From: DATLLN01 sp963797175
GTDB taxonomy: Bacteria; Actinomycetota; Thermoleophilia; Gaiellales; JAICJC01
Length of the DNA: 64,000 nt
Direction: 5' to 3'
Assembly (NCBI GenBank): GCA_963797175.1
Contig: CAWCOL010000007.1
Span: forward strand, 186,001-250,000
In this document: positions 8,613 through 16,920 of the stretch, in pieces
Layout of the letters: every line of letters begins with the position of its first letter
Numbering within the stretch: the first letter of the stretch is position 1
Translations under genes and position numbers: made by a program
The notes under the pieces: generated by a model
Seen by the model: the letters and a program-made list of their open reading frames with translations, nothing else
The model's database searches: none
What the model was told of the DNA's origin: nothing

Positions 8613-9523
8613 CCCGGCGGGTACGTGTCGAGCCACCAGCGGGCGATGTCGCAGCGGCGCATGAATGCGACCCCGGGCTGGCGGCGCGCGTGCTCGACGA
8701 ACGCGCGCACCGCGGCGGCGCGCGCGGCCTGGCCGCTCCAGCGGGCGTGGACGGCGACGGTCATCATCGTCTTGCGGCGATCGCCCTCCCGGACGAGCTC
8801 GTCCAGGCCCATGATGGTCGTCTCGACGAAGTCGCGCGGGCTGGCGAAGCCCGGGTTCATCAGGTACCGCGAGTCGTTGTAGGTCTTCGAGTAGGGGACG
8901 ACGAGCATCGCGCTATCGGCCGCTCCCTCGTAGTACGGCACGTCGTCCGCGGAGCCCTCCGAGTGGTAGAGAAAGCCGCCCAGGTCGAGCAGGACGCCGC
9001 GCGTGTTCTCGCTCGGCCAGCCACGCGAGTTCCAGCCGATCGGGCGGGCACCGAGCACCCGCTCGTACGTCTCGATCGCACGCGCGATCAGGGCCTTCTC
9101 CGCGTCGCGCCCGTACGTCCAGGCCTCGGTCCAGCGCCAGCCATGGCCCATCAGGTCGTGGTCGTGCTCGCGCATCCACTCGGCGACGGCGGGGTTCAGC
9201 TCGAGGGCGACCGCCGTGCCGGACACCGTGACGGGCACGCCGGCCTCATCGAAGATCCGGGCGAGCCGCCAGACGCCGGCGCGGCTGCCGTACTCGTAGT
9301 GCGATTCGGTGCCGGGGTCGCGCTGCGGCGGCTGCACCCCCGGGTCGGCGTACTCGCCCCACCCGTCGTTGCGGTCGTCGCCCCACATCACCGAGTACTC
9401 CGACCCCTCCTCGTAGACCAGCACCAGGTTGACGACGACGTTCGCGCCGTCCGGCCACGTGAACGCGGGCGGGGTGCGGCCGTAGCCGACCAGATCGCGC
9501 GCCCGGACGGCGTCCGGGATCAC
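8609..9523 (-). CDS. Polysaccharide-deacetylase-fold hydrolase, PuuE/allantoinase-like
   Basis: A 304-residue NodB-fold protein. Segments such as FTWPDGANVVVNLVLVYEEGSE, the D-D-R-N-D-G-W-x-E-Y-A region, EHDHDLMGHGWRW and the GWNSRGWPSENTRGVLLDLGG segment match the uric-acid-linked PuuE-type allantoinases and related metal-dependent amidohydrolases better than chitin deacetylases. The GHGWRW histidine would be a metal ligand. Its stop overlaps the next gene's start, and its own start overlaps the OsmC stop by four bases. An amidohydrolase of the allantoate type lies 1.6 kb away (11142-12380), so purine or hydantoin ring opening is possible, but that is inference. Confidence 0.8.
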   Translation of the reverse strand: MIPDAVRARDLVGYGRTPPAFTWPDGANVVVNLVLVYEEGSEYSVMWGDDRNDGWGEYADPGVQPPQRDPGTESHYEYGSRAGVWRLARIFDEAGVPVTVSGTAVALELNPAVAEWMREHDHDLMGHGWRWTEAWTYGRDAEKALIARAIETYERVLGARPIGWNSRGWPSENTRGVLLDLGGFLYHSEGSADDVPYYEGAADSAMLVVPYSKTYNDSRYLMNPGFASPRDFVETTIMGLDELVREGDRRKTMMTVAVHARWSGQAARAAAVRAFVEHARRQPGVAFMRRCDIARWWLDTYPPG

Positions 9524-9972
9524 GCGGCCCCGCGCCCGGCGCCGGTCGTGACGACGTCGGCCGATAGGCGCAGCGCGACCCGCCCGGCGATCGCCTGGCA
9601 GATCGGGCAGTGCGCTCCGGCGTCGGCGATCAGCGCCCGGACGTCCGCCGCCGGGGCGGGGGACTCGACGCGGGTGTGGAGCTCGGCGTCGGACAGGTGA
9701 TGGCTCGATCCGTCGCCCCAGGCGAGGCGCATGGCAACGTGCGTCTCGATACCGCCCAGGGGGATCTCGCGGACCCTCGCCATGCCGGTCAGCGTCGACG
9801 TGAAGCAGTTCGCAAGCGCCGCCGAGAGCAGCTCCTCGGGGTTCGACGCGCCACCGGGGCCGCCCAGCTCGGACTGGGTCGCGGTCGCCACCGACAACGC
9901 CCCCGAGCCGCCCTCGATCTGGCCCAGGAAGCCGCTCCAGCGAAGTGTTGCGGAGGCGTCAAGCGAGCCCAT
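9520..9972 (-). CDS. OsmC/Ohr-family peroxiredoxin-like protein
   Basis: A 150-residue OsmC-family protein. The two family cysteines are present: one in ALANCFTST (about residue 56) and one in GAHCPICQAI near the C-terminus (with an additional Cys three residues on). The pair reduces organic hydroperoxides in known members. SNPEELLSAALANC is the typical lead-in to the first Cys. It is the first gene of a coupled run with the deacetylase, MDR and MocA genes. Its promoter appears to give a leaderless transcript. A role in peroxide detoxification is the family expectation. Confidence 0.9.
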   Translation of the reverse strand: MGSLDASATLRWSGFLGQIEGGSGALSVATATQSELGGPGGASNPEELLSAALANCFTSTLTGMARVREIPLGGIETHVAMRLAWGDGSSHHLSDAELHTRVESPAPAADVRALIADAGAHCPICQAIAGRVALRLSADVVTTGAGRGAA

Positions 9973-9980
9973 CGCCGGCG

Positions 9981-9986
9981 AGTCTA
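9981..9986 (-). promoter_or_regulatory. -10 box TAGACT, leaderless start of the OsmC operon
   Basis: Read on the minus strand, TAGACT ends eight bases before the ATG at 9972, and no ribosome binding site intervenes. Confidence 0.55.
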
Positions 9987-10026
9987 GCCGACCCTCCGAG
10001 ACGGATCGGCCGGGCAGGCGGGCCCG

Positions 10027-11145
10027 TCACGGCCCACTGTTCACCGAAGCGACCGCGGCAAGGATCTCCGAGGCCGCGCGGCGCATGACCGGTTCGCGGG
10101 CGACGGTGACGCGCAGGTGGCCGGGCAGCCCGAACTCGCCGCCGCCGCGGACGAGCACCCCCCGCCGCAGCACGATCTCGCACACCGCGGCGTCGTCCAC
10201 GGGCAAACCCACGAGCACGAAGTTCGCCTGGGATGGATGCACGGTCAGGCCGCCAGCGGCGAGCAGTCCGGCCAGCAGCTCCCGCGCCTCGGTGACCTCC
10301 GCGCGGCGCCGCTCGACGAAGCCCTCGCAGGCAACGGCCGCCCGTCCGGCCGCCAGGGCGATCCGGTTGACGTTGAACGGCTCCTGCACGACGTCGAGCA
10401 GCCGGCCGACGCCGGGATCGGCGACCGCGTACCCCAGCCGTAGCCCGGCCAGGCCGAACGTCTTGGAGAACGATCGCAGGGCGATGACGCGACGGCCGTC
10501 CCGCACGTCGTGGAGCCGGTCGGCCCGCAGGGCCGGGTCGGCGAAGTCGATGTACGCCTCGTCGGCGACGACGACGCAGTCCTCCGGCAGAGCGTCGAGG
10601 AACGCCGACCACGCGGCCGGATCGAGCAGCGCACCGGTGGGGTTATTGGGATCGGCGAGCCACACGATCCGCGCCCGCCGCGACCGTGCCGCGGCGGCGA
10701 CCGCGTCCAGGTCGGTCGCGAGCCCGGCCGGCGGCACCGTCGTCACCTCCGCGCCGGCCGCCGCCGAGACCTGTGCGTAAAGGCCGTATGTCAGCTCAGG
10801 CAGCACGACGGCGGTGCCGGGGTCGAGGAACGCGGTGGCGATCGTCCCGATCATCGACTGCGCGCCGTGCCCGGGGATGACCTGGTCCGCCGTTACGCCC
10901 AGCCACCCGGCCACCGCCTCGCGGAAGTCGGCGTACGCCCGCTCGGGGTAGAAGCGGGCGTTGGCCAGCTCCGCCGCGGCGGCATCGAGCACCACCTGTG
11001 GCGGGCCGAACAGATCCTCGTTCCAGTTGAGCGGCTCCAGCACGTCCACCCCGTGCCGCTCCCGCATCGCATCGCGGCTGGGGCCGGGGTCGTACCGTTC
11101 CAGGCCCCGCAGGGACGGCCGGGCCAGTGCCTCCCAGTCGGTCAC
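10027..11145 (-). CDS. Histidinol-phosphate-aminotransferase-like class I/II aminotransferase
   Basis: A 372-residue fold-type I PLP enzyme. Landmarks in order are LNWNEDLFGPP near the N-terminus, GAQSMIGTIATAF, LADPNNPTGALLD (the NPTG signature), VVADEAYIDF (the Asp that pairs with the PLP nitrogen), and RSFSKTFGLAGLRLGY with the PLP lysine. This matches HisC-like transaminases, which also include enzymes for other amino acids. The start is GTG at 11145, overlapping the TGA of the amidohydrolase gene (GTGA), which excludes the longer open frame. The coupling to an M20 amidohydrolase argues for a catabolic rather than histidine-biosynthetic role. Confidence 0.88.
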   Translation of the reverse strand: MTDWEALARPSLRGLERYDPGPSRDAMRERHGVDVLEPLNWNEDLFGPPQVVLDAAAAELANARFYPERAYADFREAVAGWLGVTADQVIPGHGAQSMIGTIATAFLDPGTAVVLPELTYGLYAQVSAAAGAEVTTVPPAGLATDLDAVAAAARSRRARIVWLADPNNPTGALLDPAAWSAFLDALPEDCVVVADEAYIDFADPALRADRLHDVRDGRRVIALRSFSKTFGLAGLRLGYAVADPGVGRLLDVVQEPFNVNRIALAAGRAAVACEGFVERRRAEVTEARELLAGLLAAGGLTVHPSQANFVLVGLPVDDAAVCEIVLRRGVLVRGGGEFGLPGHLRVTVAREPVMRRAASEILAAVASVNSGP

Positions 11146-12380
11146 GCGCCGGCCAGCTCCCGCAGCGCCGCCTCCAGCGCGCGAGCACAGAGGCCAACCG
11201 CGTCCGCGCCCGTTGCCTCCTCGGGCGCGTGGCTGAGCCCGCCGGCGTCGCTGCGCGCGAACAGCATCGTAGAGGGAATCCCCGCCATGCCCATGATCGC
11301 GGCGTCGTGGCCGGCGCCGGACGGCAGCTCGACCGGATCGAGGCCGAGCGACGCGACCGCCCGCCGCACGGCGCCGGTCGGCCCGGGGTGCATCGGCACC
11401 GGCTCGTAGCGCCAGCGTTGGTCGACGGCGACCTCGCATCCGGCGCCGTCCGCCGCCTCGGCCGCCGCGGCGACCACCCGGGAGAGGAGCGACTCGAGCC
11501 GGTCGGCATCGGGCGCACGGACATCGGCGAACAGCTCGGCGCGACCCGGGATCGTGTTTGTTGCCCCGGGCGACACCGACAGCCGGCCGACCGTGGCGAC
11601 GACACCCGGAATCTCCGTTGCGATCGCGTGCGCGCGCACGACGAAGGCGGAGGCGGCGGCCAGAGCGTCGGCGCGCAGCGCCATTGCGACCGTCCCGGCG
11701 TGGCCGCGGCGGCCGGTGAACGCGATCTCGATCCCGGCCATCCCTGCGATCGAGGTGACGACGCCGAGCGGCACGCCGGCCGCGGCGAGCGTCGGGCCCT
11801 GCTCGATGTGCGCCTCGACGAAGCAGGCGGGCGGCGGGCCGAGCGGGCCGGCGGGCAGATCGCCCAGGCCCAGCTCTGCGAACGCGTCGCCCAGCGTGAC
11901 ACCGTCCGCGTCGCGCAGGGAGGCTTCGTCGTCCTCCAACTCGCCCAGCACCGCCCGGCTGCCGAAGCAGCCGCGGCCGAACCGACAGCCTTCCTCCATC
12001 CGAAAGGCGACGACTGCCAGGGCATCGCGGGCACCGCCGGTGGAAGCGATCGCCTCGACAGCGTCCAGTGCAGCAACCACGCCGAGCGCGCCGTCGAACC
12101 TCCCGCCGTCCGGCGGGGTGTCCAGGTGCGAGCCGCTCCACACCTCGCGGTCCGAGCCGCGAAGTCGGCCGAACGTGTTGCCCACTTCGTCAACATGGAC
12201 GGAGAGCCCCGCGTCCGCCATCCACCCCCGCACCACCTCGTGCGCGCGCTCCTCGCCGGCTGCCAGCCCGGGCCGGTTCGTCCCGGTGTTCAGCCCGATC
12301 GCGAACAGCTCGTCCAGACGGGCGAGGATCCGCGCCGCCCGCGGGTCGGTCGCCGCCGGCACGGTGTCGGGGCCGGTCAT
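11142..12380 (-). CDS. M20-family amidohydrolase (allantoate/N-carbamoyl amino acid hydrolase type)
   Basis: A 412-residue zinc peptidase-fold amidase. The signature GSHLDTPPDGGRFDGALGV holds the first metal ligands (His and Asp), followed by the MEEGCRFGRGCFGSRAVLG region with the catalytic and metal-binding glutamates; then comes the dimerisation domain, and GAGHDAAIMG carries the last histidine. These features belong to allantoate amidohydrolases, ureidoglycolate hydrolases and L-carbamoylases. The ATG at 12380 is chosen because the longer frame has no family similarity and a -10 box sits just before this ATG. It is coupled to the downstream aminotransferase. The exact ureide substrate is open. 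Confidence 0.88.
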   Translation of the reverse strand: MTGPDTVPAATDPRAARILARLDELFAIGLNTGTNRPGLAAGEERAHEVVRGWMADAGLSVHVDEVGNTFGRLRGSDREVWSGSHLDTPPDGGRFDGALGVVAALDAVEAIASTGGARDALAVVAFRMEEGCRFGRGCFGSRAVLGELEDDEASLRDADGVTLGDAFAELGLGDLPAGPLGPPPACFVEAHIEQGPTLAAAGVPLGVVTSIAGMAGIEIAFTGRRGHAGTVAMALRADALAAASAFVVRAHAIATEIPGVVATVGRLSVSPGATNTIPGRAELFADVRAPDADRLESLLSRVVAAAAEAADGAGCEVAVDQRWRYEPVPMHPGPTGAVRRAVASLGLDPVELPSGAGHDAAIMGMAGIPSTMLFARSDAGGLSHAPEEATGADAVGLCARALEAALRELAGA

Positions 12381-12388
12381 GGCGGGGG

Positions 12389-12394
12389 AGTATG
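12389..12394 (-). promoter_or_regulatory. -10 box CATACT, leaderless start
   Basis: CATACT on the minus strand ends eight bases before the ATG at 12380. It supports the shorter start of the amidohydrolase. Confidence 0.5.
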
Positions 12395-12563
12395 CCACCC
12401 GTGACTCCGGCGTGAAACCTCCGCGAGCCGGCCGTGACGGTCGGGTGCCAGAGTTACATCTCTGCAACGACCGCCGTGCGCGGCAACCAGGCGCCCCTCT
12501 GTGCCGACTTCGCACGCTTCGCGCCGCCTTCGCAACAGGTTTACGGGACGTTGGAACGACTCC

Positions 12564-12610
12564 GGCACCGAGTCTGGCACCGAGCCGGAGTCGGTGCCGG
12601 GCTTGGTGCC
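12564..12610 (-). repeat. Long imperfect inverted repeat built from 12-base units
   Basis: Two 20-base arms (12564-12583 and 12591-12610) pair with about three mismatches around a 7-base loop. Each arm is itself two 12-base-spaced copies of GGCACCGA (or its complement), and further GTGCCCGG/GTGCCGG units continue to about 12645. It lies after the VanX-like gene on the minus strand, where it could terminate transcription. It is the main feature of the 273-base gap 12381-12653; the rest of that gap holds only the promoter before 12380. Confidence 0.6.
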
Positions 12611-12653
12611 CGGTACCGTGCCGGAGTCGATGCCCGGCACCGGCGGCATCGAG

Positions 12654-13478
12654 TCAGCCGGCGGCGTCCGCGAACAGCCGGTCGAGGTCCGCCGGGTCGC
12701 TCAGGCGCTGGAAGGGATCGGCGAGCGGTGTCACCGCGCCGGTGGCGAGATCGACGTCGACCGGGCCGTAGCGCGCCGGCGCCGGGCCGGCGCGGACGTG
12801 GCGGTCGATCAGGTCACCCTTGCTGTAGTGCCAGAACTCGAAGGGAAACGGGACGAAGCCGCGCTCGGCCATGGCCGAGGTCACCAGCTCGCGCACCTCC
12901 CGTTGCTCGGCGGTCACGAACGGCGAGCCCATCGGCGTCCGCTCCGAGATCTCCAGATACGGCCCACCGCGTTCGAGCTCCGCGCCGGTGGCGCGATCGA
13001 CCACCGAGACGTCCACGGCGCTCGCCGACATATGCGTCCCCACCACCGGCATCGCCGCGACCATCACGCCCAGCCGGCGCTCGAGCAGCTCGCGCGGCGG
13101 CTCGCCGCCCACCTCCCAGCGCGTCCGCTCGTAGACCGCGCCGATCACTTCCGGCAGCTGCGCCAGCGCCCGCTGCATCACCACCGTGCGGAAGCCGTCC
13201 TCGACGACCAGGCGGACACCGCGATCCTGAAGCGACGCCGCGACCGCGAGCAGATCGTCCATCAGCGACCGGCGCAGCACGAAGATGCGCGGTCTCCCAC
13301 CCGCGTGGGGCCGGTCGGTCAGCGCAAGGTCGACGCCCGCGCTCCGTGCTGCCTCGCCGATGTGGGCAACGGGCTCGCCGCACTCCTCGACCGGCCCGGC
13401 CGCGGCAGCGGCGCTCCAGACGGCCGCTTCCTCCATCTGTGCCGCCCAGTAGCTGCGGCGGGCCTCCCCGTCAGCCAC
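12654..13478 (-). CDS. VanX/DdpX-like D-alanyl-D-alanine dipeptidase (M15D)
   Basis: A 274-residue member of the M15D zinc dipeptidases. The signature pieces are VVEDGFRT in the middle, THMSASAVDVSVVD (His and Asp zinc ligands) and FPFEFWHYSKGD near the C-terminus (catalytic Glu and third ligand His). In the known family these enzymes cleave D-Ala-D-Ala, for vancomycin resistance or cell-wall recycling. There is no signal peptide, so it acts in the cytosol. The GTG start at 13478 overlaps the upstream hydrolase stop by eight bases, which rules out the longer open frame. No vanH, vanA or vanRS genes are nearby, so recycling or unrelated dipeptide use is more likely. Confidence 0.85.
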   Translation of the reverse strand: MADGEARRSYWAAQMEEAAVWSAAAAAGPVEECGEPVAHIGEAARSAGVDLALTDRPHAGGRPRIFVLRRSLMDDLLAVAASLQDRGVRLVVEDGFRTVVMQRALAQLPEVIGAVYERTRWEVGGEPPRELLERRLGVMVAAMPVVGTHMSASAVDVSVVDRATGAELERGGPYLEISERTPMGSPFVTAEQREVRELVTSAMAERGFVPFPFEFWHYSKGDLIDRHVRAGPAPARYGPVDVDLATGAVTPLADPFQRLSDPADLDRLFADAAG

Positions 13479-15165
13479 GCGGGTGCACGGGCAGCACGAC
13501 GTGCGACGGCAGCATCGCCGAGTGGTGGACTGCCTGCTCGGCCACGACCGTGGCCGCCGCCCGGCCGAACGGCTCGCCGGTGTTCGGGTTTCGGTCGAAG
13601 CGATCGAAGCAGCTGCTGGAGACGTCCACCCGCAGCCGGTGGCCCGCCGCGACCACGTAGCTCGTCGCGAACAGGTCGATCCGGTACTCACATGGGCGAT
13701 CGGGCTCGATCGGCGCCGGGGCTGAGAGCCCGTTCCGGTAGCGGGCGCGGACGATGCCGTCGGCGATTGGGTTGACCGTCCCGTCCGCGAAGACGTCGCA
13801 CAGGGTGACGGTGAAGTCCGTGTCGGCCGCACTCGACGACGCGTGCAGCACGGCCGTCACCGGGCCGCTCAGCTCGAGGTCGACCTCCAGCACGTCGCCC
13901 GCGTAGCGGAGGATGTCGTCGCGGCCATCCAGCCGCCGCCGGTCGCCGAGCGCGGTGCAGAGCGCCCAGCAGTTCTCGCCCACGGTGTCCGCGACGGGAT
14001 CGGCCGGGTCGTAACGGTACCGGTCCGCCTCCTCGTCGCCTTCCGGAGCAACGCGGCTGAGGCTCCCGCCCGCCCGCAGGTACACCGGCGTCGGCACGGA
14101 GGCCGGCGGCGGCCAGGCCGGCTCGTGGCGCCAGGTGTTCGGGCCCAGTGTGAACAGCTCGACCGGCCCCTCGCTCCCGAAGCCGTTGTCGATACCCATC
14201 AGATAGCGGTCGAAGAACGCCTGGTAGACGTCCCAGCGATGCTGCGACGTCGGCGGCAGCTGGATGCAGACCGCGCGGTCGGTGTAGTCGCCGCTGCCCT
14301 CGTGATCCCACGGCCCGATCATCAGGTGCACGGTGGCCGGATCGGGATGGGCGTCGCGGATCGCGACGTGGTCGCGCAGCTGCGGGCCGAGGTAGTTGTC
14401 CCACCAGCCGCCCCAGGAGAGGATCGGCACGCGCACCTCGGAGAGCCGATCGAGCAGCCCGCGCCGGCCCCACCACTCGTCGTCCTCGAGGCGGTCGAGC
14501 AGCTCCCGGAAGTAGGCCCCGTCCAGCCCGGCCGTCGCAGGCATCTCTGCCAGCGGCAGGCGCCACGGATCCACAGCGGTGACGTCGGCGTACTCCTGGT
14601 CGTCCATCGCCATCGCCCAGTAGCCGGTCGTGTTCTGGAGGAATGCGCCCTGCCGGAACCACGCCGCCCGGCGGTCGACGCCGATGTCGCCCGGCGCGAT
14701 GCAGGCGATCGCGGGGTGGCCGCTGATTGCTGCCGCCAGGGACGTGTAGCCGTAGTACGACTCGCCCCACAACCCCACGCGGCCGTCGCACCACTCGCTC
14801 GCGGCAATCCACTCGACGGAGTCGTAACCGTCTTCCACCTCAGCAACGCCAGGATCGAACGACCCCTCGGACGAGAACTTGCCGCGGACGTCCTGCACGA
14901 CGCAGGCGTAGCCCTTGCGGGCGAAGAAGCCGCCGACCACGTCCATCGACATGTCCTCCGTGCGTTTCCCGTACGGTTGGCGGATCGCCACCGCGGGCAC
15001 CGGCCCAGCGCCCGCTGGCAGGTACACGTCGGCCCCGAGGCGGACGCCGTCGCGCATCGTGGCGGTCTGATCCCCCAGCAGCTCGACCTGGTCGAACCGG
15101 TCGGGCGTGCCCGAGACGATCGACCACTCGACGTGGACGTCCTCGGAGGCGGGGTGGTAGCTCAC
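13471..15165 (-). CDS. CocE/NonD-family hydrolase (X-Pro dipeptidyl-peptidase S15 type)
   Basis: A 564-residue serine hydrolase. The alpha/beta domain begins at TMRDGVRLGADVYLPAG; GLWGESYYGYTS contains the nucleophile elbow, GGWWDNYLG provides the Asp region and GPWDHEGSGDY the His. The C-terminal jelly-roll domain, with the LDLFATSYVVAAGHRLRV-like pattern, is typical of X-Pro dipeptidyl-peptidases, cocaine esterase and glutaryl-7-ACA acylases. The GTG start at 15165 has a -10 box six bases upstream, and no better start exists. It shares an 8-base overlap with the VanX-like gene, so an operon for peptide or amide turnover is plausible. Confidence 0.85.
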   Translation of the reverse strand: MSYHPASEDVHVEWSIVSGTPDRFDQVELLGDQTATMRDGVRLGADVYLPAGAGPVPAVAIRQPYGKRTEDMSMDVVGGFFARKGYACVVQDVRGKFSSEGSFDPGVAEVEDGYDSVEWIAASEWCDGRVGLWGESYYGYTSLAAAISGHPAIACIAPGDIGVDRRAAWFRQGAFLQNTTGYWAMAMDDQEYADVTAVDPWRLPLAEMPATAGLDGAYFRELLDRLEDDEWWGRRGLLDRLSEVRVPILSWGGWWDNYLGPQLRDHVAIRDAHPDPATVHLMIGPWDHEGSGDYTDRAVCIQLPPTSQHRWDVYQAFFDRYLMGIDNGFGSEGPVELFTLGPNTWRHEPAWPPPASVPTPVYLRAGGSLSRVAPEGDEEADRYRYDPADPVADTVGENCWALCTALGDRRRLDGRDDILRYAGDVLEVDLELSGPVTAVLHASSSAADTDFTVTLCDVFADGTVNPIADGIVRARYRNGLSAPAPIEPDRPCEYRIDLFATSYVVAAGHRLRVDVSSSCFDRFDRNPNTGEPFGRAAATVVAEQAVHHSAMLPSHVVLPVHPRG

Positions 15166-15171
15166 CGGGCC

Positions 15172-15177
15172 AGCATA
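15172..15177 (-). promoter_or_regulatory. -10 box TATGCT, leaderless start of the S15/VanX pair
   Basis: TATGCT on the minus strand ends six bases before the GTG at 15165. This lets the S15/VanX pair be transcribed separately from the two genes upstream. Confidence 0.55.
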
Positions 15178-15190
15178 CAAAGGCCCCCGC

Positions 15191-15889
15191 TCATGACGCC
15201 CGGCGGCGCGCGCTCCGCGCCAGGTGCTCGCGGACCACCCGCTCTGCGTCGCCCTCACGCTCGACGACGGCCGCGTGGAGCCGCTCGAACCAGGCGTCCC
15301 GGCGGACGATGGCGACCTCGAGCACCAGATCGTCGTAGTCGCGCGCGCCACCGGCGCCGTTCCACGCAACGGTGCTGAGCGTGCCGTGCTCGAACACCGC
15401 CTGGCTGTGGCCGACCGACGCGGCGGGCTCCCACACGAGGCTGACCGGGTCGCGCAGCTCCGCGCTGAACCAGTACGCCATCTCGCCCGGCTGTGGCGCC
15501 AGCGCTGCCCACCGGCCGACGGGCACCGGGTCGTCGCCGCCGAGGACGGCGTCCGGCATCAGGCCGGCGAGGATCAGCGGATCGAGATCGCGCCTCGCCC
15601 ACACCTTCGCGCGGGCGTGGAGCCCGGAGCGCCCCGCCTTGACCCTGGCGTAGACCTGGTGCGGCAGGTGGCGCCCGCGGTCGCTGGGCGGCAGAGCGTT
15701 CCACAGGTTCACGTCGGACAGCACGCGGAAGCCGTGGCGGCGCCCGGCCGGCGCGCCCAGGTCGGGGGCGGACGGGATGGCGAAGAGCAGCTCGATGAAC
15801 GGCGGGCGGGGCGTGGCGTTCTCCTGCGGTGGGTGCAACCCATGACGGCCGCAGCGCGGCCCGTCTTCCCGCCCTGTGCGGACGCTCAC
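15191..15889 (-). CDS. Hypothetical protein coupled to the WYL regulator
   Basis: A protein of up to 232 residues that I do not recognise. The core from about residue 25 is well behaved: SDVNLWNALPPSDRGRHLPHQVYARV, then charged and aromatic segments and a basic C-terminal tail (VREHLARSARRRAS). No signal peptide, membrane span or metal motif is visible. The GTG at 15889 overlaps the regulator's TGA (GTGA), which supports this start. The first ~20 residues look poor, however, and an AGGAG lies further down, so the true start may be later. The context suggests a sensor or effector controlled with the WYL gene. Confidence 0.6.
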   Translation of the reverse strand: MSVRTGREDGPRCGRHGLHPPQENATPRPPFIELLFAIPSAPDLGAPAGRRHGFRVLSDVNLWNALPPSDRGRHLPHQVYARVKAGRSGLHARAKVWARRDLDPLILAGLMPDAVLGGDDPVPVGRWAALAPQPGEMAYWFSAELRDPVSLVWEPAASVGHSQAVFEHGTLSTVAWNGAGGARDYDDLVLEVAIVRRDAWFERLHAAVVEREGDAERVVREHLARSARRRAS

Positions 15890-16833
15890 ACCGCGGCAAG
15901 GCGGCTGCCGAGCGCACGCAGGCTGGCCCGCAGCTCGTCCGGACGGCGCACCGTGAAATCGCAGCCGAGGCCGGCGAGGATGCCGGCCGTCCAGTCGAGC
16001 GACCCGACCCGCATCCGCAGCAGCGTCGAGCCGCCGGCGTCGGTCAGCTCGGCCAGCGTGGCCGGGATCCGCTCGGCGGCGCGCTCGATCGGCAGCTCGA
16101 GCAGCACCTCCACGTCCCACTCCCACGGAACGCGGGTGAGGGCCCGGCTGACGTGCGCGACCGTGTCGAATCCCTCCGGCGGCGGCGCGGCGGCCTCCTC
16201 GCACACCAGCGTCCGCCGCATGCGGTCGACGCGGAAGGTGCGCAGGTCCTCGCGGCCATGGTCGTAGGCGGCCAGGTACCAGCGTCCCGAGTGCACGACG
16301 AGTCCGAACGGGCTCACCTCCCGCCGTGTCGCCTTCCCCGAGAACGCCCGGTAGCTGATCCGCACCCTGCGCCGGCGGCGGACGGCATCGGCCAGCGCCA
16401 GCACGGCGGAGCCCGGCACCGGCGCGCCGGCGGTGGCGGAGTCGGTGAAGCCGAGCGTCTCCTCGAGCGCCTCCACCTGGCGCCGCAGCGTGTCCGGCAG
16501 GACGCGGTGCACCTTCGCCAGCGCCCCGTCCACCGGCGCCGCGGTGCCGTCCAGGCCGAGCCGCCGCGCGGCGATCAGGCCGAGCACGACGACGACCGCC
16601 TCGTCGTCGCTCAGCATCAGCGGCGGGAGCCGGAAGCCCGGCCGCATGCGGTAGCCGCCGCCGACGCCGCGCTGCCCCTCCACCGGGATCCCCAGCTCCT
16701 GCAGCGCCGCCACCGAGCGGCGGACCGTGCGGGGATCCACGTCCAGCCGGTCGGCGATCTCACGGCCGGTGACGACGGGCCGGGACTGGAGCAGCTCGAG
16801 CAGCGTGATCAGGCGCGCGGTCGGTGTGGACAT
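15886..16833 (-). CDS. WYL-domain transcriptional regulator (YafY/PafBC type)
   Basis: A 315-residue regulator with an N-terminal DeoR/HTH_11 winged helix (TARLITLLELLQSRPVVTGREIADRL then VDPRTVRRSVAALQELGIPVEGQRG, residues about 5-60), a GGGYRM wing, the WYL domain (SYRAFSGKATRREVSPFGLVVHSGRWYLAAYD, about 165-205) and a C-terminal WCX extension. WYL domains are thought to bind nucleic acids or nucleotides. It is divergent from the gene at 16921 with 87 bases between, so it probably controls that gene and itself. The ATG at 16833 begins the recognised domain. Confidence 0.9.
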   Translation of the reverse strand: MSTPTARLITLLELLQSRPVVTGREIADRLDVDPRTVRRSVAALQELGIPVEGQRGVGGGYRMRPGFRLPPLMLSDDEAVVVVLGLIAARRLGLDGTAAPVDGALAKVHRVLPDTLRRQVEALEETLGFTDSATAGAPVPGSAVLALADAVRRRRRVRISYRAFSGKATRREVSPFGLVVHSGRWYLAAYDHGREDLRTFRVDRMRRTLVCEEAAAPPPEGFDTVAHVSRALTRVPWEWDVEVLLELPIERAAERIPATLAELTDAGGSTLLRMRVGSLDWTAGILAGLGCDFTVRRPDELRASLRALGSRLAAV

Positions 16834-16856
16834 GTCGCAAGTGAAGCACAGATAGC

Positions 16857-16871
16857 GGGCGGAAACCGCCC
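16857..16871. promoter_or_regulatory. Candidate operator GGGCGG-AAA-CCGCCC
   Basis: A perfect 6-bp inverted repeat with a 3-base centre lies midway between the divergent WYL regulator (16833) and the gene at 16921. A dimeric regulator site is the simplest reading; a small hairpin is the alternative. Confidence 0.4.
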
Positions 16872-16920
16872 TATTTCGACGATAGCCTTGAGGCATCGGA
16901 GCAACCGAGGGAGGAGCGAG

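Noticed and set aside
12654..13478. Vancomycin resistance cluster
   Set aside because: Only a VanX-like dipeptidase is present; vanH, ligase and two-component genes are missing.
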